A stretch of 64,000 nt of DNA from Arion vulgaris (GCA_020796225.1 CM036771.1:31378703-31442702); one strand, 5' to 3'; shown: positions 1 through 10,235, counted from the first letter of the stretch. Made by a program: numbers and translations. The notes: generated from the sequence alone by a model not told the origin.

Positions 1-1345
1 CATTGGTCACTGCATGTTGGTGGAAGGAAACGGTCACAAAAATATGGATTTGATCATTAGTCACTGCATGTTGGTGGAAGGAAACGGTCACAAGAAATAT
101 GGATTTGATCATTGGTCACTGCATGTTGGTGGAAGGAAACGGTCACAAGAAACACGGATTTGATCATTGGTCACTGAATGTTGGTGGAAGGAAACGGTCA
201 CAAGAAACACGGATTTGATCATTGGTCACTGCATGTTGGTGGAAGGAAACGGTCACAAGAAACATGGATTTGATCATTGGTCACTGAATGTTGGTGGAAG
301 GAAACGGTCACAAGAAACACGGATTTGATCATTGTGCACTGTATGTTGGTGGAAGGAAACGGTCACAAGAAACACGGATTTGATCATTGGTCACTGAATG
401 TTGGTGGAAGGAAACGGTCACAAGAAACATGGATTTGATCATTGGTCACTGCATGTTGGTGGAAGGAAACGGTCACAAGAAACATGGATTTGATCATTGG
501 TCACTGAATGTCGGTGGAAGGAAACAGCCACAAGAAACACGGATTTGATCATTGTGCACTGTATGTTGGTGGAAGGAAACGGTCACAAGAAACACGGATT
601 TGATCATTGGTCACTGAATGTTGGTGGAAGGAAACGGTCACAAGAAATACGGATTTGATCATTGGTCACTGAATGTCGGTGGAAGGAAACGGTCACAAGA
701 AACACGGATTTGATCATTGGTCACTGCATGTTGGTGGAAGGAAACGGTCACAAGAAATATGGATTTGATCATTGGTCACTGCATGTTGGTGGAAGGAAAC
801 GGTCACAAGAAATATGGATTTGATCATTGGTCACTGCATGTTGGTGGAAGGAAACGGTCACAAGAAACATGGATTTGATCATTGGTCACTGAATGTTGGT
901 GGAAGGAAACGGTCACAAGAAACACGGATTTGATCATTGGTCACTGAATGTTGGTGGAAGGAAACGGTCACAAGAAATACGGATTTGATCATTGGTCACT
1001 GAATGTCGGTGGAAGGAAACGGTCACAAGAAACACGGATTTGATCATTGTGCACTGTATGTCGGTGGAAGGAAACAGCCACAAGAAACACGGATTTGATC
1101 ATTGGTCATTGAATGTCGGTGGAAGGAAACAGCCACAAGAAACACAGATTTGATCATTGGTCACTGTATGTTGGTGGAAGGAAACGGTCACAAGAAATAT
1201 GGATTTGATCATTGGTCACTGTATGTCGGTAGAAGGAAACGGCCACAAGAAACATGGATTTGATCATTGGTCACTGTATGTCAGTGGAAGGAAACGGCTA
1301 CAAGAAACACGGATTTGATCATTGGTCACTGTATGTTGGTGGAAA
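1..1345. repeat. 55-bp minisatellite, about 24 copies
   Basis: The unit begins cattggtcactgcatgttgg and returns every 55 bases from the left edge, so the array continues outside the window. Variants are mostly single-base (gcatg/gaatg, ttggt/tcggt, cacgg/tatgg) and several occur in the same combination in non-adjacent copies, which suggests block duplication. The last copies near 1200-1345 are more divergent. I could not link the unit to any dispersed element in the window. The short open frame at the right edge is a by-product of the repeat. Confidence 0.95.
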
Positions 1346-1786
1346 ATGGCTCTGTATCGTGAGAAACAAATTGGAGAGGGGCAAGTGGTCAGGGGCAGGT
1401 TGGGTGTTTGGAGAAAGGTGGAGGACATGTTTAGAAGATTTGCAAAGTAGTAGAAAATAATAACACCACAGACTTTCATTAGTGGGTAAATTTCCTACCG
1501 TACGAGACAAGTTAGTACTACCATCTGAAGCAGTACTTTTTCTTTCAAGTCCAACAGAGACGAGATAATGCTATACTAATTACAGACAAATTGATAGCTT
1601 TACATGGACAACATTGGGAGTTGTCTGTCCAGACAAATCGATAGTCCGACATAATTGACGGATGTGATAAGAGATAAGAATAATAGTAACAGTCCATCTA
1701 ATGAAAGTTGTGCTTTAGTCTTATATCTTCCGTGAGGGTAACACATATATATATAATGTTGTCTGATTTGTTTTCTTTCTCTGTGT
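1346..1786. other. Non-repetitive spacer
   Basis: AT-rich sequence with a short TA run near 1745 and a loose direct repeat (acagacaaattgatag near 1583, ccagacaaatcgatag near 1630). No coding frame, splice signals or known element seen. Confidence 0.5.
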
Positions 1787-2015
1787 TTTCCATGTGTTTT
1801 AGCTTGTCTGAAGGTATGCTTCCATGTGTTTGAACTTGTCTGAAGGTATGCTTCCATGTGTTTTAACTTGTCTGAAGGTATGCTTCCATGTGTTTGAACT
1901 TGTCTGAAGGTATGCTTCCATGTGTTTGAACTTGTCTGAAGGTATGCTTACACGTGTTTGAACATGTCTGAAAGTATTATTACATGTGTTTAAGCTTGTC
2001 TGAAGGTATGCTTAC
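1787..2015. repeat. 32-bp minisatellite, about 7 copies
   Basis: Unit tgtctgaaggtatgcttcca followed by tgtgtttgaact; spacing of tgtctg is 32 bases (1805, 1837). Copies decay toward the right end. Confidence 0.93.
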
Positions 2016-2219
2016 AAATAAAGCGTCTGCTATACGTGTCAACGTCCAGTTCTAGCTTTTGATCAACTAAGGAGCCGTCTAAGGAGCAAACAATATAGGG
2101 ACGTAATGTAACGAATCTCAGTGTATCATCATTGTAAAAAAAACAGTCTTTTGTCTATAACAATGGGGAAAAAAATGTCCCGTAGTCCGTTCAGACCTTA
2201 GGGTAGGAAGTGGCTGTCC

Positions 2220-2358
2220 ATTAAAGTTTCTGGAACATAGTGTGCAGGATATAGGAGGGCCAATTTCGTTCCTCACTTGTGGAACGTCGAGTGTAATGTT
2301 GAACTCACATGTGTCCGAGTTGATGGGAGAACGTTTATGTATTACGCTAATCCGCCCC
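2220..2358 (-). mobile_element. S-zeta tRNA-derived SINE copy (partial)
   Basis: On the minus strand it begins ggggcggattagcgtaatac and ends in a gtgtgca motif. The same order of motifs (ggcggattagcgtaatg, a tRNA-like middle, ttgg...gaattgac, tgtgca) recurs at 11345-11575 and at 31660-32105. In the other copies ttagcgtaatg fits a polymerase III A box and ggtttcaatccc a B box; in this copy the B box is eroded. Confidence 0.55.
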
Positions 2359-2624
2359 ACAAGTCTTGTCTAGGGCATACATATTCTGCTACTATTTCCA
2401 GTTAGGTCAAAGAAGTAGTAGCATGTCTCTTGCGGAAATTTGCTTTCATCACAACTCGCATGAAAAACTCTTTGTCTCTAGCAAGTTCTCACGTCTCATC
2501 CAATGTCACGTTCAAAGTTTCTTTAATGTACTGCTGCCACCTTCGTCTTGTTCTTTCCCTGCCTCGTACAAGTCTGATGTTACAAGTAGTCTGAATTACT
2601 AGACGTTTCAGCCTCATTCTATAG

Positions 2625-2830
2625 TACTTCATAGCTGATCTTTCTCTATAGCTGACTTTATGCTGCTTATAGCTGACTTCTGACTTTAAGACTTAGACTT
2701 TATAGCTGACTTTTATACTCATGCTGACTTCTGTGCTTTATAGCTGACTTTATAATTAGCTGACTTTGCTATAGCTTGCTGACTTATGCTACTTTTAACT
2801 GATTTCTCTTTATAGCTGAACAGTGGCATA
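2625..2830. repeat. Degenerate atagctgactt repeat
   Basis: The word atagctgac(tt) occurs many times at irregular 12-30 base spacing. It looks like an old, decayed or error-filled minisatellite. Confidence 0.7.
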
Positions 2831-2930
2831 CATATCACCGGATCTGAGCTATTGATTTGTCTGCTATTATTTGATCTAAAAGCTGAGATATTTAGTTACA
2901 CTTTATGTTAAAAGGATCAAATGTCTAGGG

Positions 2931-3248
2931 CAGTGGTCCTCAAAGGGTGTGCCCAGGCGCACCAGTGCGGCCGGTGACATTCCTAGGTGCGCCCTAGGAA
3001 ATCCCACATCAGGGGTCAGCAACGCGGTTTCAGCAGACACAAGGGTAAAACATCGCCAAGATACATCAGGCCCATGCTGATCACAGGCAGACATTAAATG
3101 ATGAATAAAAGATATGTAGCATTGTCCAATTATTTCTGTATGTCTTTGCTTCTTGTATCTTATTTATCAAGTTTTTGTCTATAGAGCGCCTACGATTTTG
3201 TGTAGGACTTCAAGTGTGCCACGACTTGAACAAGTTTGAGAACCACTA
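2931..3248. mobile_element. hAT-type MITE with 7/8-matching target duplication
   Basis: The element is 318 bp. The left end cagtggtcctcaaagg and the inverted right end tagtggttctcaaact are imperfect terminal inverted repeats of the hAT CAGTGGTTCTCAAA class. The flanks are gtctaggg (2923-2930) and gtctagag (3249-3256), a 7-of-8 match and the 8-bp length expected for hAT transposition. No transposase frame is present, so it is non-autonomous. The interior carries degenerate ccaggcgcacc / gtgcgcccta stretches. Confidence 0.85.
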
Positions 3249-3256
3249 GTCTAGAG

Positions 3257-3604
3257 TATGTCGTCAAGACTAAGTAGAAAGAAATCAATGTTAAAATCAG
3301 TAAGATCACACTTGAAGAGATACAAGACTCAATAAAAGTTACAGAACAGAAGATGATCTGACAGGGAAGATAAGTAGCATCTTACAGAGTGGACATTATG
3401 AATGTAAGTGTAAGAGCGAGGAGTGGGATGGACATATTTGTTGATGTAGGGATGGTCAAAAAGTTGGGAACAAAAGTAACAGGAGAAGAGGTAAAGGTTA
3501 AAGTAAAATAGTTGGGTAAATGAGTGGAAAGCAATATGTGAAAGTAAAACAATTGGCAAGATGAGTGCAAAGGAAGATACGTTTAAGGAAGCTGCCAGTG
3601 TAAT
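3257..3604. other. Purine-rich spacer
   Basis: No element recognised. It contains a loose direct repeat (gtaaaatagttgggtaaatg near 3502 and aaaacaattggcaagatgag near 3545). From about 3400 the plus strand becomes purine-rich and stays so to 4680. Confidence 0.45.
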
Positions 3605-4015
3605 GAGAAGATGAGTGGGTGAACGTAAGAGCGTTGAGAAGTTGATTGCTAGAGAAGATGAGTGGGTGAACGTAAGAGTGTTGAGAAGTTGATTGCTAGA
3701 GAAGATGAGTGGGTGAACGTAAGAGCGTTGAGAAGTTGATTGCTAGAGAAGATGAGTGGGTGAACGTAAGAGCGTTGAGAAGTTGATTGTTAGAGAAGAT
3801 GAGTGGGTGAACGTAAGAGCGTTGAAAAGTTGATTGCTAGAGAAGATGAGTGGGTGAACGTAAGAGCGTTGAGAAGTTGATTGCTAGAGAAGATGAGTGG
3901 GTGAACGTAAGAGCGTTGAAAAGTTGATTGTTAGAGAAGATGAGTGGGTGAACGTAAGAGCGTTGAAAAGTTGATTGCTAGAGAAGATGAGTGGGTGAAG
4001 GTAAAAGCGTTGAGA
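3605..4015. repeat. 47-bp minisatellite, about 9 copies
   Basis: Unit gatgagtgggtgaacgtaag then agcgttgagaagttgattgctagagaa. The start gatgagtggg at 3610 and 3657 gives a 47-bp period. Copies differ by single bases (gagaag/gaaaag, gctag/gttag). Confidence 0.95.
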
Positions 4016-4144
4016 AGATGAGTAAAACGGAAGAAGTGTGTAAGGAGAAGACGAGTGGGATGAAAGGATGAGTGTGTCAATGTTAGAGAGTTAAAAAGAT
4101 AACAGGGATAAGATGAGTGGGAGGAAACGATGGAGAAGTAAAAT

Positions 4145-4395
4145 ACGGCGAGAGGAGCAGATGTTGAGAGTGAAGATAAGAGAGGAGCAGATGTGGAGAG
4201 GAAGATAAGAGAGAGAGGAGCAGATGTGTGAGAGGTGAAGATAAGAGAGAGGAGCAGATGTGTGAGAGGTGAAAATAAGAGAGAGGAGCAGATGTGTGAG
4301 AGGTGAAGATAAGAGAGAGGAGCAGATGTGTGAGAGGTGAAGATAAGAGAGAGGAGCAGATGTGTGAGAGGTGAAGATAAGAGAGAGGAGTAAAA
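4145..4395. repeat. 34-bp purine-rich minisatellite
   Basis: Unit gaagataagagagaggagca then gatgtgtgagaggt, with period 34 in the regular part (4271, 4305). The left copies are shorter variants. Almost all bases on the plus strand are purines, and the purine tract continues to about 4610 without a clear period. Confidence 0.9.
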
Positions 4396-4610
4396 GAAGG
4401 GGTGGAGGAAGAAAAGACGAGGTAGAGAATGACAATATGGGGCGAGAAGGAAAAGATGGGGGAGAGAAGGAGAAGATGAGGGGGAGAAGGAGAAGATGAG
4501 GGAGAGAAGATGGAAGAGTGGAGAAAAAGAAGAGGGAGTGGAGGAAAAGAAGTGGGAAGCGGAGAACATATTTGAGAGTAGAAGACTGGAGTTGAGAGCA
4601 TGAGAGGTAG

Positions 4611-4680
4611 GAGGCATGAGAGGTATGAGAGGTATGAGAGGTATGAGAGGTATGAGAGGTATGAGAGGTATGAGAAGAAA
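4611..4680. repeat. 10-bp repeat (gtatgagagg)n
   Basis: About seven near-perfect copies of a 10-base purine-rich unit. Confidence 0.93.
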
Positions 4681-5144
4681 ATGTCAATGTCAACCTCACA
4701 CAATAAAACCTGAACTTATATCTGAAATATATAATCAACTGTTTCTGTGTAACTAACTGACTGATGGAAACAACTCGGTTGCGCATGTTGTGCATACCGA
4801 TAGGTGCGGTAAGACGGGAAAATCACGACAGAAAACCCAGTAGATACATCAATCAATAGAGAACGTGAGTTGTTAGCATGAACACACTGAGATACATGCT
4901 TGGGAGGAGATCGGAGCTATTATGGACATGTCCGATGTGCGATGAAGATGATTCTCAAATGAACAATGGAAATGAGAAACCAAACCGTTGAAATCGGACA
5001 AAATATTGTCATTAACTGTCTAGCTCTAGATGCACAAATTATATTCAGCATGCCTTATCGGAATAATCATCATAAAATGCAATCACAAAAGTCAATGACA
5101 ATAACAGAATTAATAAAGACAAATAAATACTAGAGCAATTACGG
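4681..5144. other. Non-repetitive spacer
   Basis: No reading frame, element or tandem structure recognised. Confidence 0.4.
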
Positions 5145-5590
5145 GTTTCTGTGGTTAAGCCTTGCCTTGCGTTCCCAAGGTTGTGGATTCCAATCGACGG
5201 CGCCATTTTGTTTAGAGATGCATTTTATTCTAGAGACACTTCAAATTGTGCGAGTACGGAGTTTTTACTTATGCAATACTCGACGTGTCATTTCTGCAGG
5301 AGGGATAGAGCAATATACCTCGACGTGCCCTTCTTAAGGGAGGGATAGAGCAATATACTCTCGACGTGTCATTTCTGCAGGGAGGGATAGAGCAATATAC
5401 TCGACGTGTCATTTCTGTGACAGGAATTGAGTGCACTTCTGCAGGGAGGGATAGAGCAATATACTCTCGACGTGCCCTTTCTGCAGGGAGGGATAGAGCA
5501 ATATACTCTCGACGTGCCCTTTCTGCAGGGAGGGACAGAGCAATATAGGGTCAAGCAAGGCGCAATGAAGTCAATCCTTCGGCTTTGAAA
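5145..5590 (+). mobile_element. S-alpha SINE copy containing an internal array
   Basis: The left part (5147-5215) matches the tRNA-like head of the S-alpha copy at 10851: ctgtggttaagccttg, gttcccaaggttgtgg, then attccaatc. The right end (5553-5585) matches its 3' end: gcaatgaagtcaatccttcg. The body between them is replaced by about six tandem copies of a S-alpha segment (separate entry). The array therefore arose inside this SINE. The polymerase III A box is damaged by a deletion. Confidence 0.75.
5279..5549. repeat. 40-42-bp array made from S-alpha body
   Basis: Copies start at cgacgtg (5281, 5321, 5362, 5402, 5468, 5510). The unit cgacgtgtcatttctgcagg + agggatagagcaatatac corresponds to gtgtgccatttctgcggaga + tgggccgagctatat in the intact S-alpha at 10851. 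The fourth copy carries an extra segment of about 25 bp. Confidence 0.85.
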
Positions 5591-5803
5591 AAATGAAAAT
5601 CATGGCATATCCTTTACAGGACGTAGCCATCAACCACAGTAAAAGAGTCGTTAATTTTCTATGCACCACTTACATGTTCAGTAGTTTGCCATTGCTTTCT
5701 GAACGGTGAGGTCTATTTTTAAAAATCCCACGGAAACGAATTTGCGTCCAAACTGCCTGCGGCGGTGTTTGAACCAGGTACGCCTGGGTTGTGAATCCTT
5801 CGG
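5591..5803 (-). mobile_element. S-gamma SINE (head truncated)
   Basis: Matches the S-gamma copies at 47877, 59004 and 60591: gaaaatcatggcatatcctt at the 3' end, ttcagtagtttgccattgct in the body, and ggtgtttgaaccaggtacgc, which is the B-box region read in reverse. The terminal A-box part is lost after gggttgtgaatcc. It directly abuts the S-alpha copy. Confidence 0.8.
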
Positions 5804-5867
5804 CTTATACACCTTAAATACAGTTTATACAGATTTGTACATCATATTTCATCCCTACATTATGCTA

Positions 5868-6300
5868 TTAGTGGTAAACCTGGACGCTGACATCAAATGA
5901 TAGAAGAAAACTAGTCACGACAGAGATAAAGTGTCTACGCAGAATGCTGGGAGTAACAAGAAGAGACTAGTTAAGAAAAGAAGACACCAGAAAAAAGGTG
6001 GGTACAACAAGAAGAGACTAGTTGAGAAATGAAGACATCAGAAAAAAGGTGGGTACAACATCATCACTGAACTTCATCAAGAAACAAGAAATTAACTGGT
6101 TCGGTCACATAAGCAGATTACCAACCGTCAGTACGTCTCAAATAGCAATGTTACTCCGATACAATGAATACAAAGCAAATGACCGACTACGCAAAATGTG
6201 GGCATTAGAGATAACTATCTACGACGTGCACACACAATCCCGTTCTAGAAATCTCTTATTATCCTGACGCTTGGAGGCAAAACAGGATTGTAGATAAGAA
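5868..6300 (+). mobile_element. LINE-A fragment, reverse transcriptase C-terminus, broken
   Basis: The conceptual reading contains TWTLTSNDR, LVTTEIKCLRRMLGVTRR, NEDIRKKVGTT, WFGHISRLP and AMLLRYNEYKA, the usual C-terminal signature of non-LTR retrotransposon reverse transcriptases (core GHxxRxP...). In-frame stops follow both TRRD motifs. A 51-base tandem duplication lies at 5956-6057. The 3' end, aggcaaaacaggattg, recurs in the other LINE-A copies. An inverted LINE-A copy lies at 6683-7547. Confidence 0.8.
5956..6057. repeat. 51-bp tandem duplication inside LINE-A
   Basis: acaagaagagactag starts at 5956 and again at 6007. The unit is 17 codons long and covers TRRD to KKVGT of the reverse transcriptase. 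It is an in-frame, two-copy array. Confidence 0.9.
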
Positions 6301-6483
6301 AAAGACACTTAATGAGTTACTTTGTTTTTTTTATTTCTTGTAAGAAATCTACAACATTCTTGTATAATAGTTATATTCATAAGACCTGAATTATTTGCTT
6401 GATATCTTGATTTATTGTCCATCTCTGACATCCATACACAAGAATCAATAGTACTAGCGATTTATATAGATTGATCTTGACGC
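6301..6483. other. AT-rich spacer
   Basis: No feature recognised. Confidence 0.4.
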
Positions 6484-6648
6484 AAAAACTAATGTGAATT
6501 TTCCCAATCAGCACCAAAACTAATGTGAATTTTCCGAATCAGCACCAAAACTAATGTGAATTTTCCCAATCAGCACCAAAACTAATGTGAATTTTCCCAA
6601 TCAGCACCAAAACTAATGCGAATTTTCCCAATCAGCACCAAAACTAAT
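6484..6648. repeat. 31-bp minisatellite, about 5 copies
   Basis: Unit aaaactaatgtgaattttcc + caatcagcacc; period 31 (6485, 6516). Confidence 0.93.
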
Positions 6649-6655
6649 CTTATTT

Positions 6656-6682
6656 CCTTCTTCTTCTTCTTCTTCTTCTTGT
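6656..6682. repeat. CTT microsatellite
   Basis: Nine uninterrupted CTT steps at the 3' side of the minus-strand LINE-A copy; it may be the remnant tail of that element. Confidence 0.85.
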
Positions 6683-7547
6683 CTCTTATCAGGTTTTGCC
6701 TCACAGCGTCAGGATAAGACAAGATATCTAGAATTGAGTTTGTGTACGCTTCTTCATAAACAGTGTTTTTCTTCGCCTCTGTTATCTCTGAGGTCTACCT
6801 TTTTCTTTGTATCGGAGTAGCATTGCTCTTTGTCTGTTGGTAATCAGCTTATGTGGCCGAACCACCGTTTAATTTGTTGTTTCTTGATGAAGTTCAGTAC
6901 TGATGTTGTTCCCACTTTTTTTGTATTAATATCTTCATTTCTATACCGGTCTCTTCTTGTTACTCCCAGCATTCTGTGTAGACACTTCATCTTTGTCGCG
7001 ACTAGTTTTCTTCTTGCTAGTCCCAGCATTATGTGTAGACACTTCATCTTTGTCGCGACTAGTTTTCTTCTTGCTAGTCCTAGCATTCTGTGTAGACATT
7101 TCATCTTTGTCGCGACTAGTTTTCTTCTTGCTAGTCCCAGCATTCTGTGTAGACACTTCATCTTTGTCGCGACTAGTTTTCTTCTTGCTAGTCCCATCAT
7201 TCTGTGTATGCACTTCATCTCTGTCGTGACTAGTTTTCTTCTTGCTAGTCCCAGCATTCTGTGTAGACAGTTCATCTTTGTCGCGACTAGTTTTCTCTTC
7301 TTGCTAGTCCCAGCATTCTGTGTAGACACTTCATCTTTGTCGTGACTAGTTTTCTTCTTGCTAGTCCCAGCATTCTGTGTAGACACTTCATCTTTGTCGT
7401 GACTAGTTTTCTTCTTGCTAGTCCCAGCATTATGTGTAGACACTTCATCTCTGTCGTGACTAGTTTACTTCTATCATTTGATGTCAGCGTCCAGGTTCGA
7501 CACTGATCTAATTTGAGTATAAGGAACTGCAGTAAATACAAACACAT
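6683..7547 (-). mobile_element. LINE-A fragment with internal 57-bp coding array
   Basis: Read on the minus strand it gives CRTWTLTSNDRSKLVTTEMK, then the array, then LGVTRRDRYRNEDINTKKVG, FIKKQQIKRWFGHIS and the GYKxKGR region with frame errors. Copy 5868-6300 has the same order on the plus strand, so the two copies form a head-to-head/tail-to-tail pair. The open frame of about 199 codons exists because the array unit is 19 codons. It is a decayed retroelement, not a host gene. Confidence 0.8.
6963..7480 (-). repeat. 57-bp array of LINE-A coding sequence, about 9 copies
   Basis: The period of ctagtcccag is 57 (7017, 7074). Each unit encodes KLVATKMKCLHRMLGLARR, a segment present once in the LINE-A copy at 5868. 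One copy near 7300 carries a 2-base insertion that breaks the frame. Confidence 0.93.
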
Positions 7548-7599
7548 ACATGGTAAGTCATAGTAAGAGCAAGTAAGACATTAAATATAGGATGACTAT

Positions 7600-7815
7600 A
7601 CTAAAAATGAAGTTGAATCAATCCAGCGTTTTCAGGGATTTGGAATTACACATTGTACAAGTAAAGCTGGACGTTTGAGGGACGGAGATAGAAGTGTGTT
7701 CAAACAATGAGCGACAGGAACCATCAGTACGTATACCTGTTGACACCTATTGCGGGAGACTGCGCACCTATAGGTATGTCGAAGTGATGTGACGTCGGTT
7801 CAATAACTAATAGTC
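7600..7815. repeat. Unclassified dispersed repeat R7, copy 1
   Basis: Shares an ordered series of words with 18650-18865: gttgaatc-atccag, cccgttgtacaagta/acattgtacaagta, caggaaccat-agta, gactg-gcacctat. The two copies are well diverged. No coding or tRNA signature was recognised. Confidence 0.55.
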
Positions 7816-7824
7816 ATCCTTGTC

Positions 7825-8045
7825 CAGAGCGGTTTTTAGTCACAGATTTTTACTATATGGCCGTTAGGAGTTTATTGTCTAGTTTTATATGTGATCTGTG
7901 CCGTATAAGAAGTCTCAGTTTCTTCTCTTCTCTTCTATCGTTGGCTTGATAAAGACCTTTTCGTCGAAACATTGATGTGTATTGTTTTTGTATTTTGTAA
8001 AACTACAGTACTTTGTTTTTACGTGTTTCGCAATTGTCCAGAGAC
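7825..8045 (+). mobile_element. Penelope-like element 3' end
   Basis: ggccgttaggag, ggcttgataaagaccttttc, gtcgaaacattg, aaaactacagtactttgttt and acgtgtttcgcaattg occur in the same order downstream of the GIY-YIG remnant at 21739-22440. The coding part is absent, so this is a 5'-truncated copy. Confidence 0.65.
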
Positions 8046-8635
8046 AATATCATCTACTTCTCTACCTTCTCCCTTCCCTACTCCTTTAATAAAGACTGCA
8101 TTTTTTCCACTATTAGAAATGGACAGAAATTAAAGTAAAAATTGAACGAATCGAAGAGTTGCACAAAAGTGCTATCAACATTTTCCGCAACACGTCACTC
8201 AACATGTCATCTCGTGCCATCATCACCTCCCATAAGATTTCTATTTAAACTGTCACATCTTTGCGCTCTTTCTCTCTCTCTCTATTTTCTTATTCTTTTT
8301 ATTCTTTCGCTGAAGCTCTCCAGGAGTAATCATTCTTCTCATTTCTTTTTTGTATTCATCAAACAAGGAATATATCGTGTCTGAGAGAGATTTGTAGTAC
8401 AGTAAGATGGAGTAAGCCAGTCAAAGAAGAAACAAGACTCCCATTATCTATTACGTTTTCGTACATTTTGAAGACGGTAGAGTGGAAACAAACTTGTTAT
8501 TTTACATTTCTTAAAACGAAGTTACGAAGAAGGACGAATATCCGTTACATGACTTTGCGAATCAGTCCAGAGCCAACTATCTGGCTGTGATCAGTCCCAG
8601 CTTTTAACGCTGTTTGTGATTTTTCTAGGCATTAT
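8046..8635. other. Spacer without recognised feature
   Basis: Contains a ctctctctct run near 8270. The short plus-strand frame at 8142-8384 is pyrimidine-rich low complexity and shows no domain. Confidence 0.4.
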
Positions 8636-8740
8636 TTCGTTCAGTAGTTTGCCACTGATTTCTGAACGGATGGTGCCATCGTCCTTTTGTAAAAATCCAA
8701 GCGAAACAATTTGCCACCAAACTGCGCCTCCACAATTTGC
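8636..8740 (-). mobile_element. S-gamma SINE fragment
   Basis: ttcagtagtttgccactgat, ttctgaacgg, aaaaatcc and caatttgccaccaaactgc match the middle of S-gamma. Both ends are missing, and gcgcctccacaa is duplicated. Confidence 0.65.
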
Positions 8741-8932
8741 CCGCGCCTCCACAACTATCAGTCAGATGAGCCACATTATATAACAGTTCTAATCTAGACG
8801 ATAAAATTCAAGTATTCTAAAACCAGTGAAACTGAACAAAGCTTGATGTGTTATCACTCTCTGCGTCCTCATACGAGAAAATCAGTTTTTCTTCTGCAGT
8901 TTCAGAAGGATAAGGGCGTATTTTCCAAGTAA

Positions 8933-9872
8933 TCCCTGATCCCAGTGTTGACTAGATCATCCCTGATCCCAGTGTTGACTAGATCATCCCTGATCCCAGT
9001 GTTGACTAGATCATCCCTGATCCCAGTGTTGACTAGATCATCCCTGATCCCAGTGTTGACTAGATCATCCCTGATCCCAGTGTTGACTAGATCATCCCTG
9101 ATCCCAGTGTTGACTAGATCATCCCTGATCCCAGTGTTGACTAGATCATCCCTGATCCCAGTGTTGACTAGATCATCCCTGATCCCAGTGTTGACTAGAT
9201 CATCCCTGATCCCAGTGTTGACTAGATCATCCCTGATCCCAGTGTTGACTAGATCACCCCTGATCCCAGTGTTGACTAGATCATCCCTGATCCCAGTGTT
9301 GACTAGATCATCCCTGATCCCAGTGTTGACTAGATCATCCCTGATCCCAGTGTTGACTAGATCATCCCTGATCCCAGTGTTGACTAGATCATCCCTGATC
9401 CCAGTGTTGACTAGATCATCCCTGATCCCAGTGTTGACTAGATCACCCCTGATCCCAGTGTTGACTAGATCACCCCTGATCCCAGTGTTGACTAGATCAT
9501 CCCTGATCCCAGTGTTGACTAGATCATCCCTGATCCCAGTGTTGACTAGATCACCCTGTCCCAGTGTTGACTAGATCACCCTGATCCCAGTGTTAACTAG
9601 ATCACCCTGATCCCAGTGTTGACTAGATCATCCCTGATCCCAGTGTTGACTAGATCATCCCTGATCCCAGTGTTGACTAGATCATCCCTGATCCCAGTGT
9701 TGACTAGATCATCCCTGATCCCAGTGTTGACTAGATCATCCCTGATCCCAGTGTTGACTAGATCATCCCTGATCCCAGTGTTGACTAGATCATCCCTGAT
9801 CCCAGTGTTGACTAGATCATCCCTGATCCCAGTGTTAACTAGATCATCCCTGATCCCAGTGTTAACTAGATC
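8933..9872. repeat. 27-bp array from S-beta, about 34 copies
   Basis: The unit atccctgatcccagtgttga + ctagatc corresponds to atccctgatatcagtgtagg + tgagatc in the S-beta copy at 18966-19412. Copies are nearly identical, with tcacccc/tcatccc variants and one shortened block near 9550-9610. The 27-base length leaves open frames (repeating LTRSSLIPV) that are not genes. Confidence 0.95.
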
Positions 9873-9978
9873 GTCGAGTTCCTAGTCTTATATAAGCAGG
9901 CTGGAAAGCAGCTTCCCAAGCAACAATATTAAACATTTTAAAGCACTTTCACTCTCCTCCAAAATTACATCGCCGAAC

Positions 9979-10142
9979 CGTTGTCGGTGCTTAGTGAGTT
10001 CATACACTACTGTTGTCAGTGCTTAGTGAGCTCATGCACTACCGTTGTCAGTGCTTAGTGAGCTCATACACTACCGTTGTCAGTGCTTAGTGAGCTAATG
10101 CACTACCGTTGTCAGTGCTTAGTGAGTTCATGCACTGACGTT
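9979..10142. repeat. 32-bp array from S-beta, 5 copies
   Basis: The unit cgttgtcagtgcttagtgag + ctcatgcactac corresponds to gccggtgctactgagttcgt + gtactgcaac of S-beta (reverse of about 19060-19095). Confidence 0.88.
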
Positions 10143-10235
10143 GAAATCTTCCGGTGTAATAAAGAGATCGAAGCACACATGGTTATTCAGCGAAGTGCAA
10201 TTTTTATGGTCGAGTCAATAAATAACTAAATAAAT

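Larger units (their letters stand above)
8905..10235 (+). mobile_element. S-beta SINE inflated by two internal arrays
   Basis: Order of motifs: ggcgtattttccaag, atccctgatcccagtg (array), gatcg-gagttcctagtcttat, ggctggaaagcagc, aaaattacatcgcc, a second array, gaaatcttccggtgtaataa, agagatcgaagcacacatgg, gaagtgcaat, and an (aata) tail. This matches the minus-strand S-beta at 18966-19412 segment by segment. The tRNA-like head is missing or too eroded to see. About 1.1 kb of the 1.3 kb is array. Confidence 0.75.

Noticed and set aside
3931..4795. Minus-strand S/L/H-rich frames of about 200-234 codons
   Set aside because: Low-complexity translation of purine-rich arrays.
8945..9885. LTRSSLIPV repeat protein
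   Set aside because: Artefact of the 27-bp S-beta-derived array.
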